Assembly (NCBI GenBank): GCA_010024525.1
Contig: RGGS01000018.1
Location: 1-12,059, forward strand
Length of the DNA: 12,059 nt
From: Verrucomicrobiota bacterium
Lineage (GTDB): Bacteria; Verrucomicrobiota; Verrucomicrobiia; Methylacidiphilales; Verrucolacustridaceae
Direction of reading: 5' to 3'
Shown here: in pieces, positions 5,550-12,059 of the stretch
Position numbering within the stretch: position 1 is the first letter of the stretch
How the letters are laid out: the number at the start of each line of letters is the position of its first letter
The notes under the pieces: model-generated
What the model saw: only the letters and a program-made list of their open reading frames with translations
The model's database searches: none
What the model was told of the DNA's origin: nothing
Made by a program: the position numbers and the translations under genes

Positions 5550-7507
5550 TTGTTGAAGTTCAGCACGAGTTTCCGGTCACCTTTCTGGATCGTGACTACG
5601 CCGCTCTTCCAATCCGACTGGACGAACGGGCTGTCGTAAACTCTCGTGGGCGCAAGGTTCACGGGTTCGTCGTTTACGCGCGGCAGTTGCGACTGGTCAG
5701 TGAAAAAGGTGAACCTGTCGCCACTGAGGCCGGTGTAGGTGAGCCGACCCCCTTCGGACTTTACCTCGCGAGTTAGAAAAGCCTTTTGAAATGCCTCACG
5801 CATGGGGTAATCCGCCTTAGTCGCTGCCTCGATGATGACGGGCGACCATTCGTCGGAGCACTCAAGCCGCCATCCATTTGCACTCGCATCGATGGTGTCT
5901 CCGTCGTCGCTCGTGCCGGACTTTGGCAGTTGCTTCTTCTTATTCGCCGGGGCAGCCGGAGGAATGAGTTTGGTGTCGCCGGAAATCACTCGCACGGCTG
6001 CCCACGCGCCAGCAGCTTCCGTGAAATACCATCCGCCTTGCTCGGTTGGCGTTGTCAGTCCCGCTTCGGAAATCCAAACGCGCAGGCCATCGGCGTGCTG
6101 GCTGGTCTTGAGCTTCTGTGCGATCAGCGTGCCCTTGTGTTGCACCGCCCACAGCTGGTTGTAGGAACTGTGATCCGTCTCGCAGTAGGGATAGATGCGT
6201 GCGTTCATCGCTCCGCGAAAGATGACCCCATACCACCGGTTCTGCGCGCTGATGGAAGTCCAGTCGGTGGTGGGCCGTGCGGCGCAAAACAAGGAGCCCA
6301 TGACAAACTCCGGCGTGCAGTAGGTGTAGCGCACGAGCCCTCCGCCTTCGGGCGCGATGAAACTCACGCCTTTCCGCTTCTCAGTCCCCGGTTGTGCAAG
6401 TCCTGGACGGCGCTCGATCACCTCGTAATTTCCACGGCCTTTCCCATCGAGCGCCAAGTCCATCACCACGTCAGGCATTTTCCACGATGAGGTAACGAAC
6501 GGCTGCATGGTCAGATGCGCGAATTCCGGCGATCCGATGCCAAGGGCATACCACGATGCGCGACTGATGAAACTCTGCCCGCTTTTTGCCGAATCCGGAT
6601 AGCACCGCGCCTTGGCCCCGCCGGAGATTCCATCGATCTGCTGCTGCGCCCACAGCGCCCAGTAGAGCGTGATGTAGTCGCTGGCGCGACGTTTCAGCAC
6701 AGGATCATCGCTCATTTCAAAGAGCCAATAGGCCGCGCTCAAGGTCAGGCTGGCATACGACGGGGACTCGATCTCGACCGTCATGCCCCTGCGCCCGCGC
6801 TCGCTGAGATACTCGCGCAGGTAAGTGGTCCATGCCGTCTGGTGCTCCGCCGTCGTGTAACCATCGTCCAACTTGCGGTCCCGATACTCGGGAACGCGCG
6901 CCAGAAAGCCGGTAGCTGTCCAGCAGGACGCGATGTGGTTTGCATGATGGTTCTCCGAATCCGTCACCGCCCAAGTGTGCGACTCGTCCTCCGCGCTGTC
7001 GGCCAATTTCGACTTCACCCTGGCCCACTCCCACATCGTCGTGAGCATTATCCGATAGGTCGAGTCGGTGAGCCGTCCTCTCGCCCGCGTGCCATCGGGT
7101 CCATAAGATTGCGCAAGCTGGGCCAGATACCGGATCGCCTCCGGGAAGCTGTGGATTTCAAGCAAAGTCTGAGGCCGGTCGAGATGATACTGGCACATCT
7201 CACTCAGTGCCTTGTTGGCCTCCGCATTTTGCTCATTCAAGGAAAGGGCCCGCGAGGCAAAGAGGAGCACCGATTGCACATAGTGGCGGGTGAAATCGCC
7301 ACGATTATTCCAGTTCTTCAAGATGGGTGCCGGAGTGAACGGCTGGCCCGCCTCTCTGTGAAAAAAAGCATCGCACCGGCGGGTGCTCTCGATGCGAAGC
7401 TGTTGGAGGGTGGCGTCAGAGAGCGAACCGCGTTTGTTTTCGCCCGCGGCCAGCGCCGCCAACGGCGCGAGCAGCAGGGCGGCAAGAAAAATGAGGGTAA
7501 GGTTCAT
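5546..7507 (-). CDS. Secreted candidate polysaccharide lyase, helical-toroid type, family not recognised
   Basis: This 653-residue protein has a clear signal peptide (about residues 1-21, ending LAALAA). Residues about 30-330 are mostly helical with repeated aromatic helices, as in an (alpha/alpha) barrel. Residues about 345-650 look like beta-sandwich sequence. That two-part build is shared by several lyase families such as PL8, PL12, PL15, PL17 and PL21. Possible active-site residues cluster in the helical half: S184-E185-N186-H187-H188, N190-H191, E245/E247 with Y251, and R301/Y303. A low-complexity Lys/Ser/Asp linker lies near 518-540. I do not recognise a named family from these motifs; a glycoside hydrolase or binding protein remains possible. 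It sits between a short secreted protein and a DUF1961 protein, with 4-nt overlaps at both ends. The lyase call is inference from architecture and context. Confidence 0.5.
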   Translation of the reverse strand: MNLTLIFLAALLLAPLAALAAGENKRGSLSDATLQQLRIESTRRCDAFFHREAGQPFTPAPILKNWNNRGDFTRHYVQSVLLFASRALSLNEQNAEANKALSEMCQYHLDRPQTLLEIHSFPEAIRYLAQLAQSYGPDGTRARGRLTDSTYRIMLTTMWEWARVKSKLADSAEDESHTWAVTDSENHHANHIASCWTATGFLARVPEYRDRKLDDGYTTAEHQTAWTTYLREYLSERGRRGMTVEIESPSYASLTLSAAYWLFEMSDDPVLKRRASDYITLYWALWAQQQIDGISGGAKARCYPDSAKSGQSFISRASWYALGIGSPEFAHLTMQPFVTSSWKMPDVVMDLALDGKGRGNYEVIERRPGLAQPGTEKRKGVSFIAPEGGGLVRYTYCTPEFVMGSLFCAARPTTDWTSISAQNRWYGVIFRGAMNARIYPYCETDHSSYNQLWAVQHKGTLIAQKLKTSQHADGLRVWISEAGLTTPTEQGGWYFTEAAGAWAAVRVISGDTKLIPPAAPANKKKQLPKSGTSDDGDTIDASANGWRLECSDEWSPVIIEAATKADYPMREAFQKAFLTREVKSEGGRLTYTGLSGDRFTFFTDQSQLPRVNDEPVNLAPTRVYDSPFVQSDWKSGVVTIQKGDRKLVLNFNK

Positions 7508-7899
7508 TTCTCGGTTTGCATAAACCGGTTGCCTGTACCTTGATCGGTCACAGGCCCGGGGGATTTGACGGTGCAGCCTGAGGACTGATCGGTCAGCAGG
7601 ACCGGTTGGCGGCTTCGGTTGTTCAGGGTGATTTCTCTGGCAAAAGTCTTACCGATGTCTTCCCCGTCCTGACGGAAAGTCTCCCCGCAGGCCACCATGA
7701 GGTTGGAGGTTAAGGGGAGATCGGCAGCGTCTTTGTAGCGGCCCGCGTAGAAGCCGCTGAAGCCGTCGTCATTGATGACGATCAGTTTCGTGCTGTGGCG
7801 GGCAGGCGGTGGCGAGGCAAAAGCGAGTGCACCAACGGCCAGGAAGAGTAGCAGGTTGAGGAGGAGTCTGGGGGTGGGTTTCATGTTGGTGGAATCCAT
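7504..7899 (-). CDS. Short secreted protein, probably a truncated or internally deleted gene
   Basis: The frame encodes 131 residues from the ATG at 7899, or 126 from the internal ATG at 7884. The second start gives a better signal peptide (MKPTPRLLLN..., ending near FAS) that begins with the same MKPT as the downstream sulfatase. After it comes KLIVINDDGFSGFYAGRYKD, which reads like the beginning of much larger secreted planctomycete/verrucomicrobial proteins of GH-like type. The text then changes abruptly around residues 60-65 to a polar, mainly beta-type sequence ending NRFMQTEK. The length is far too short for a TIM-barrel enzyme. An internal deletion that joined the two ends of one gene is plausible, but a genuine small protein cannot be excluded. 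Its ATG follows the upstream stop by one base and its TGA overlaps the lyase-candidate ATG, so it remains in the coupled operon. Confidence 0.5.
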   Translation of the reverse strand: MDSTNMKPTPRLLLNLLLFLAVGALAFASPPPARHSTKLIVINDDGFSGFYAGRYKDAADLPLTSNLMVACGETFRQDGEDIGKTFAREITLNNRSRQPVLLTDQSSGCTVKSPGPVTDQGTGNRFMQTEK

Positions 7900-7900
7900 C

Positions 7901-9634
7901 TCAACGTTTTGGGGTCACCACGAGGATGCCCCAAGGATCAAGCGGTGGCAGTTCGATGCGGGTGAATTCACCCGACGGGGTCGTGTCGAGATGGAGGTGC
8001 TGCACCAAAGGCTCATAAGCGGCGGATTGCAGAGGGCCGAGACGATCCGTGGGCTTGCGCAGGGAGCGGGCTTTTTCCTCGGCATCGGTATGCGCGGCGG
8101 CATCAAAGGGCTTGGGCGTGCGCAATTGAATGTCGAGGGGCTGATTCCCGAAGAAGGCAGCCGTCCGCAGCTTGAGCACCGCGGGCTGGGAGGCTTTTTC
8201 GTTCCAATCCACCAAATGAATGACCACCGCGTCGCCCGAGCTGCCCGGAATGGCCCGAAGGAAGGCGTAGAGCTTCCGGTTCTCGCCTTCGAGGATGAGG
8301 GGAGAGGATTGGCCGTAGCGATCCTCTGGGATGCCGGGGCCGAAGGCTCCGGCCGTGCCATAGCGGTCGAGGAAGCGGTCGTTGGCGCGGACAAACGCGA
8401 AGAGGTCGGCGTATTCCCCGGGCTTGCCGAAGTAGCGATCTCCCCCTCCCTCTCCTTTGGTCTGCTCAAAACAATCCCATGGCACGGGGGACAGGCCGCC
8501 GGAAGCATAGGCGGTGGCAATGGCCTGACGGCGCAATCGGACCAGCCAGAGCGGATCGTAAGCCTTGCCCATGGTCTTGGGAGTGCCGAAAACCTGGATC
8601 TTGCCGAGGGCGAGAGCGCGCTGGGCGCATTCATAGATACGCGCGGGCTGGGCGCTGGCGACCATCAACTCGGAGAGCGCAAAATCGAACTCCCGGTAAT
8701 AGGGCCGCTCCCAATTCTGGTAGGAGGTGTTGTTGCAGGACATCGGCACGCGCCGGCCCGCATGCGCGTCGAGGCGTGAGCGAAGCCAGCGATAGAAGTC
8801 GACCATGGACGCGGCCTGAAAGCGTTCGAAGTGACCGAACAACGGCGTTTTCCTGATCATGCCTTTGATCTTCTCGCTGGTTTCGGTATCGCTCCAGTCC
8901 ACGCCGGTGTGACCGGTCGGTAGCGAGGTCTGGCGAAGATACGCCGCATAATCAAAATGGTCCACATTCGTGACCCCAAGGGCGGCGAGTTCGGAGCCCT
9001 GGAGCGTGGTTTTTAGGTAATCACGGAAGCCACGGATGCAATCAGGGCAGTAACAGCCCGCGCCCACTTCCGCCACGGCGTGGTTTCCACTGGCTTCATC
9101 GCGCTGAAGAATTTCCGTTCCGGCGTCGAGTTGCATGAGGCAGTTGGCGAGAAAGGCTCCACGATAGGCCGGATTATTCACGCAACCGCTGGAGCGAATT
9201 CCTTTCCAGTCCTTCTGGAAGTCGGGGACGATCGGCCGGCCGGCGATGTCCAAGAGGCACAGAGATTTCTTCATGGCGAGATCCTCTGCGGGGCTACCGC
9301 CATCGGGAACGCCGGTGTGGCCGGATGTAGCGCCGCCGTAGAGGCAGCCGGCGGCTTTGACGCGCGCGATCTTGGCTCGCTCCTGTTCCGCCCCGCTTTC
9401 GATATAGGTCCACTCCAGCCGGGTGACATGAAAATCGGCCAGCGCCTTGAAGGTGTCCTGCGGATCGTTCCTATTTTTAGGATGGAACCGGAGTGACCGC
9501 ATCGTGACGTCGCTGGCGGCAGGAACTCCGGTCGGACGGGCGGGCGGCGGCGTGGCCAGTTCGGAAATGAGGGGGGTCGCACGGGCACTGAGGCAACCCA
9601 ATCCGAACGCGAGGAAGGCCAAGGCTTTTTTCAT
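7901..9634 (-). CDS. Secreted glycoside-hydrolase-like TIM-barrel protein
   Basis: From the ATG at 9634 the product is 577 residues with a classic signal peptide (MKKALAFLAF..., cleavage near residue 19). The frame extends upstream to 9724, but that part lies inside the preceding sulfatase gene and would bury the signal peptide. The order LEWTYIES (73-80), a Gly-rich turn, QRDE (177-180), CYCPDCIRGFRDYL (194-207), MSCNNTSY (298-305), FDFALSELMV (316-325) and PVPWDCFEQ (383-391) follows the strand-end pattern of glycoside-hydrolase-like barrels and beta-galactosidase-type (GH-A) enzymes, in which a CYC..C segment followed by FR.YL is common. D179/E180, E322 and E390 are candidate acidic residues. 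Residues about 440-577 look like a beta domain. It starts eight bases after the upstream sulfatase stop. No specific GH family or substrate is assigned. Confidence 0.6.
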   Translation of the reverse strand: MKKALAFLAFGLGCLSARATPLISELATPPPARPTGVPAASDVTMRSLRFHPKNRNDPQDTFKALADFHVTRLEWTYIESGAEQERAKIARVKAAGCLYGGATSGHTGVPDGGSPAEDLAMKKSLCLLDIAGRPIVPDFQKDWKGIRSSGCVNNPAYRGAFLANCLMQLDAGTEILQRDEASGNHAVAEVGAGCYCPDCIRGFRDYLKTTLQGSELAALGVTNVDHFDYAAYLRQTSLPTGHTGVDWSDTETSEKIKGMIRKTPLFGHFERFQAASMVDFYRWLRSRLDAHAGRRVPMSCNNTSYQNWERPYYREFDFALSELMVASAQPARIYECAQRALALGKIQVFGTPKTMGKAYDPLWLVRLRRQAIATAYASGGLSPVPWDCFEQTKGEGGGDRYFGKPGEYADLFAFVRANDRFLDRYGTAGAFGPGIPEDRYGQSSPLILEGENRKLYAFLRAIPGSSGDAVVIHLVDWNEKASQPAVLKLRTAAFFGNQPLDIQLRTPKPFDAAAHTDAEEKARSLRKPTDRLGPLQSAAYEPLVQHLHLDTTPSGEFTRIELPPLDPWGILVVTPKR

Positions 9635-9642
9635 GACAAGGA

Positions 9643-11040
9643 TCAGTGGCCGGTCGGCTCCTTTCCGTTCCAGCGTTTGTCCTCCCACCTGGGCGGCTGG
9701 TTTCCGCGATTCCATTCGTCCCATTTGACCTGCAGTTCCTGTACACGGGCGGGTTCTTTGGCGGCGAGATCTTGGGCTTCGCCCTTATCCTCGGCGAGGT
9801 TGAAGAGCCGCACCGGCTCAGCCAGGCCGGCCTTCACGAGTTTCCAGTCACCTTGGCGGACGGCGAACTGCGGTCCCACCCGCCAGAAAAGGGCGTCGTG
9901 GGGTGCCGTTTCCGTTTTTTTCTCAAGCAGCGGGAGCAGGTTCACGCCGTCGAGCTTCCATTCCGGGTCGATCTTGCCCCCGGCGGCGGCCAGGGTGGTG
10001 GGCAGGATGTCGAGTTGGATGACCGGATACTCCACGATCTGTCCGGCCGGGATTTTCCCCTTCCAACTGACGATGAAAGGCTCGTGGATGCCGCCTTCCC
10101 AGAGAGTCCACTTGGTGCCGCGGAAGGGCTTGCTGTCCTCGGCGGCTCCCGCCCCGTTGTCGCTCAAGAAGAAGATCAGGGTGTTCTCCTCAAGTCCGAG
10201 CTCGCGGATCTTGTCGAGAATCCGGCCGGTGATCTCATCGAGCTGCAGGATGTCGGCGAGGCGCTTGCGGCGGGGCAGGGGCAGCGAGGCATCCGTGCGG
10301 CTGAGCCACGGTTCCGCCCCGACCTGCTTCGCGTGGATGGCGGTGAACGGAACATAAAGAAAGAACGGTTTTTTCTGATGGCGCTCCAGGAACGCGAGGG
10401 CCTCGTCGCCGAAGGCATTCATGAAGTTCTCCGGCGTGGGAACGTGGTCCTTGCCCCGGTAGAGCGTCGCGGGCGGATTGCCCAATTCCCTGCCATCCCC
10501 CCTTTCGATGCCGTAGGGCAGAATGCCAAAGAACTCGTCGTAGCCGCGTTCCGTCGGGAAGCACCAAGGGGCGTCGCCTAGGTGCCACTTGCCGATCATG
10601 CCGGTGACGTAGCCCAGGGCTTTCATCCGCTGGGGAAAGAGAACGGCCGCCCGATCCAGCGAGCGGACCGCGATCTCCTCCCCGGTTTTACCGCCCTCGG
10701 CGTTGGCCTCGAACCCGAACCGCTGCTGGTAGCGACCGGTCATCAGTCCGGCCCGGGTGGGACTGCAGGTGCAGCCGCTCACGTAGCCGTTCAGGAATTT
10801 CGCGCCGCCTGCAGCCAGTTGATCGATGCGCGGGGTTTTGATTTGCCGGTTGCCGTAGGTCGAGAGGTCGGAATAGGCGAGGTCGTCGGCGAGGAAGACG
10901 ATCACGTTGGGAGGTTGTGAGGTGGATTCGGCGGCTTGCGTCCCCGGACTCCAAGCGGCCAGCAGGCCGAGGGCGAGAAGCAGGCGGGATTTGTTTTTCA
11001 AGGCCGGCGGATGATTTCCTGGCACGCTTCGGTGAGTCAA
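9643..11040 (-). CDS. Secreted S1 family sulfatase (CSPTR type)
   Basis: This sulfatase of 465 residues has a full active-site set: D52 and D53 (LADDLAYSD), formylglycine cysteine C92 in CSPTR (the Thr variant of the motif, preceded by C90), K151 and H153 (GKWHLGD), H236 (TAIHAKQ), D294 and N295 (LSDNGAG) and K310 (GTKWTLWEGG). The coordinates use a TTG at 11040 that overlaps the upstream TGA as TTGA, giving a long 18-residue n-region before the hydrophobic signal. A second TTG at 11001 would yield a standard signal peptide beginning MKNKSRLLLA, and a GTG at 11025 is also possible; none has a good Shine-Dalgarno. There is no ATG suitable for a start. GRYQQRFGFE after the cysteine relates it to the CSPSR sulfatase downstream, but the regions around residues 112-130 and 170-205 differ, suggesting another substrate position. 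Confidence 0.9.
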   Translation of the reverse strand: MTHRSVPGNHPPALKNKSRLLLALGLLAAWSPGTQAAESTSQPPNVIVFLADDLAYSDLSTYGNRQIKTPRIDQLAAGGAKFLNGYVSGCTCSPTRAGLMTGRYQQRFGFEANAEGGKTGEEIAVRSLDRAAVLFPQRMKALGYVTGMIGKWHLGDAPWCFPTERGYDEFFGILPYGIERGDGRELGNPPATLYRGKDHVPTPENFMNAFGDEALAFLERHQKKPFFLYVPFTAIHAKQVGAEPWLSRTDASLPLPRRKRLADILQLDEITGRILDKIRELGLEENTLIFFLSDNGAGAAEDSKPFRGTKWTLWEGGIHEPFIVSWKGKIPAGQIVEYPVIQLDILPTTLAAAGGKIDPEWKLDGVNLLPLLEKKTETAPHDALFWRVGPQFAVRQGDWKLVKAGLAEPVRLFNLAEDKGEAQDLAAKEPARVQELQVKWDEWNRGNQPPRWEDKRWNGKEPTGH

Positions 11041-12059
11041 AGTTTACGCACGGTGACCCGATAGAAGAGGGAGGATCCGGCGGGGACCACGGAGATCTCG
11101 CGCCATTCGGAGTCGGTGCCCGCCGGTAAAATTGTCGGGGAGGAAGTGTCGTTTTCCCAACTACCCGTGGAGAAGGAGGCCCGTTTTTCCAGCGCCACGG
11201 TGACAGAGGGATCAAGCGTCTTGGCCCGCAGGTAGCGGACCTTGATCGTTCCCTGATCGTTCCAAACTTGCAGGGCGTTGGGTACGGAGTTCCATTGCCG
11301 GGGGGGGAGAGCCAAGGCGTACTCCAGCAAGTTGGCCAGGCCGTCCTGGTCGGGGTCGGCCAAATCACCCCAGAGGGTGGCCTCGGCGGCGGGGTTGGCC
11401 AGCTCGGCAGAAGAAAAATATTGCTGCCGCCAATCCTGGTAGGTCGGGGCCACGGTGAGTTCAAAGGAAGCGGTGGTGGACTGCCCGCCGGTGTCGGTGG
11501 CCTGGACCGAGACGGTGGAGGTTCCGGCCGGCCCGGGCAGGGTCAGGTTGAGGATACGGTTGCTGATCGTGGCGGTGACCACGTTGGAGTTGCTGTTTTG
11601 GGAGATGGCCAAGGCGAGCGGGCTCTCCCCGTCCTCCACATCGTCAAACACGCCGGTCAGGCTGATGGGGAGACTGGCCTGGGAGGGGGAGACGCGGCGA
11701 TTGGTCAGGCCGGAGGTGACCGGGGTGCTGTTGACGCCCCCGGCCGCACCGTAGGCAAAGCTGTCCGTGCGGAAGGGTTCAGCGGGCAGACCCTCGCTGT
11801 TGAAGAGGTTGCAGCGGGGATAGTTCTGGAAAGCATAGCGGACGTAAACAGGAGCGGGCACATCGGTGCGGTTGGCCAGGCGGACTTGGTTGGTGGAGAG
11901 GATGCGTGCCTCGGTGGCCCAGCGGAAGACGCCGTCATTCCCCGCCAAGGCGAAGCCACCCAGCCGGTTGGAGGAGAGGGAAACGGGCGGGAAGTTGGTG
12001 GAGGTAAGGGTGCCGGGGATGAAGCGGGACTGGGTTTCCTGGGCGTCGGGTTCGGAATC
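11037..12059 (-). CDS. Sialate O-acetylesterase-like protein, 3' part, with Ig-like and DPDxDG C-terminal module
   Basis: The frame is open to the window edge, so only the last 340 residues are visible; a TTG near 11948 is not the true start. Visible residues about 55-101 (VRLANRTDVPAPVYVRYAF, then NYPRCNLFNSEGLPAEPFRTD) match the C-terminal beta region of sialate O-acetylesterase (SASA) proteins, where VRYAW..NP.CNL.N.EGLPA.PFRTD is typical. The SGNH catalytic part would lie outside the window. Residues about 137-203 resemble a cadherin-/Ig-like domain (FDDVEDGESPLAL..., ATDTGGQSTTASFELTV). Residues 235-250 are DPDQDGLANLLEYALA, an acidic, potentially calcium-binding motif of verrucomicrobial secreted proteins, followed by a beta-rich end module. 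Expected role: removal of O-acetyl groups from the glycan before desulfation. The TGA overlaps the TTG of the next sulfatase. Confidence 0.75.
   Translation of the reverse strand, partial: DSEPDAQETQSRFIPGTLTSTNFPPVSLSSNRLGGFALAGNDGVFRWATEARILSTNQVRLANRTDVPAPVYVRYAFQNYPRCNLFNSEGLPAEPFRTDSFAYGAAGGVNSTPVTSGLTNRRVSPSQASLPISLTGVFDDVEDGESPLALAISQNSNSNVVTATISNRILNLTLPGPAGTSTVSVQATDTGGQSTTASFELTVAPTYQDWRQQYFSSAELANPAAEATLWGDLADPDQDGLANLLEYALALPPRQWNSVPNALQVWNDQGTIKVRYLRAKTLDPSVTVALEKRASFSTGSWENDTSSPTILPAGTDSEWREISVVPAGSSLFYRVTVRKL

Noticed and set aside
6515..7543. 342-residue plus-strand frame opposite the candidate lyase
   Set aside because: Arg-rich antisense shadow; the minus strand has a signal peptide and coupled start/stop overlaps that support it as the real gene.
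7541..7595. Ten-base direct repeat TGATCGGTCA at 7541-7550 and 7586-7595
   Set aside because: Only two copies, 45 bases apart and in frame, both encoding Thr-Asp-Gln in the short protein; most simply a chance or codon-level repeat, with no sign of an array or operator.
9635..9724. Upstream extension of the GH-like gene to 9724
   Set aside because: It would overlap the end of the sulfatase gene and place 30 polar residues before an ideal signal peptide; the ATG at 9634 lies eight bases after the sulfatase stop.

Overview
The window looks like part of a polysaccharide-degradation locus from a GC-rich, Gram-negative-type bacterium, most likely a member of the Verrucomicrobiota (inference). Three things point that way. 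The sequence is dense in S1-type sulfatases with export signals, as is typical of the Planctomycetota-Verrucomicrobiota group. The truncated protein at the right edge ends in a DPDQDGLANLLEYALA-type module, which is common at the C-termini of secreted verrucomicrobial proteins. The coding DNA is strongly GC-biased. No rRNA, tRNA, CRISPR array, transposase or insertion sequence was seen.

Layout. Positions 1-85 are an AT-rich leader. Positions 86-1696 (+ strand) encode a heparan-N-sulfatase-like S1 sulfatase. It has no signal peptide. Instead it carries an AT-rich N-terminal extension of about 60 residues that resembles the small Acb2/Tad1-type hairpin domain of phage proteins. Positions 1697-1903 lie between convergent genes and contain a start-less fragment of a small membrane-protein gene and a terminator. 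From 12059 down to 1904 (- strand) runs one tightly packed operon, in transcription order: the 3' part of a sialate-O-acetylesterase-like protein (12059-11037), sulfatase (11040-9643), glycoside-hydrolase-like TIM-barrel protein (9634-7901), a short and probably truncated secreted protein (7899-7504), a large secreted candidate polysaccharide lyase (7507-5546), a DUF1961/YesU-like protein (5549-4749), sulfatase (4752-3355) and sulfatase (3358-1904). Five of the seven junctions are 4-nt stop/start overlaps and the other two are gaps of 8 nt and 1 nt. An intrinsic terminator closes the operon.

How the genes may work together (inference). The minus-strand products nearly all carry export signals. 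The set (esterase to remove O-acetyl groups, three different sulfatases, a candidate lyase, a DUF1961 lectin-fold protein and a GH-like enzyme) fits sequential stripping and cleavage of an acetylated, sulfated, probably uronate-containing glycan. The actual substrate cannot be read from the sequence. No SusC/D-like transporter, sulfatase-maturation enzyme or regulator is in the window.

The points most worth a second look are the hairpin-domain/sulfatase fusion at the left end, the unassigned 653-residue candidate lyase next to the DUF1961 protein, the truncated gene inside the operon, and the membrane-protein remnant behind the terminator.
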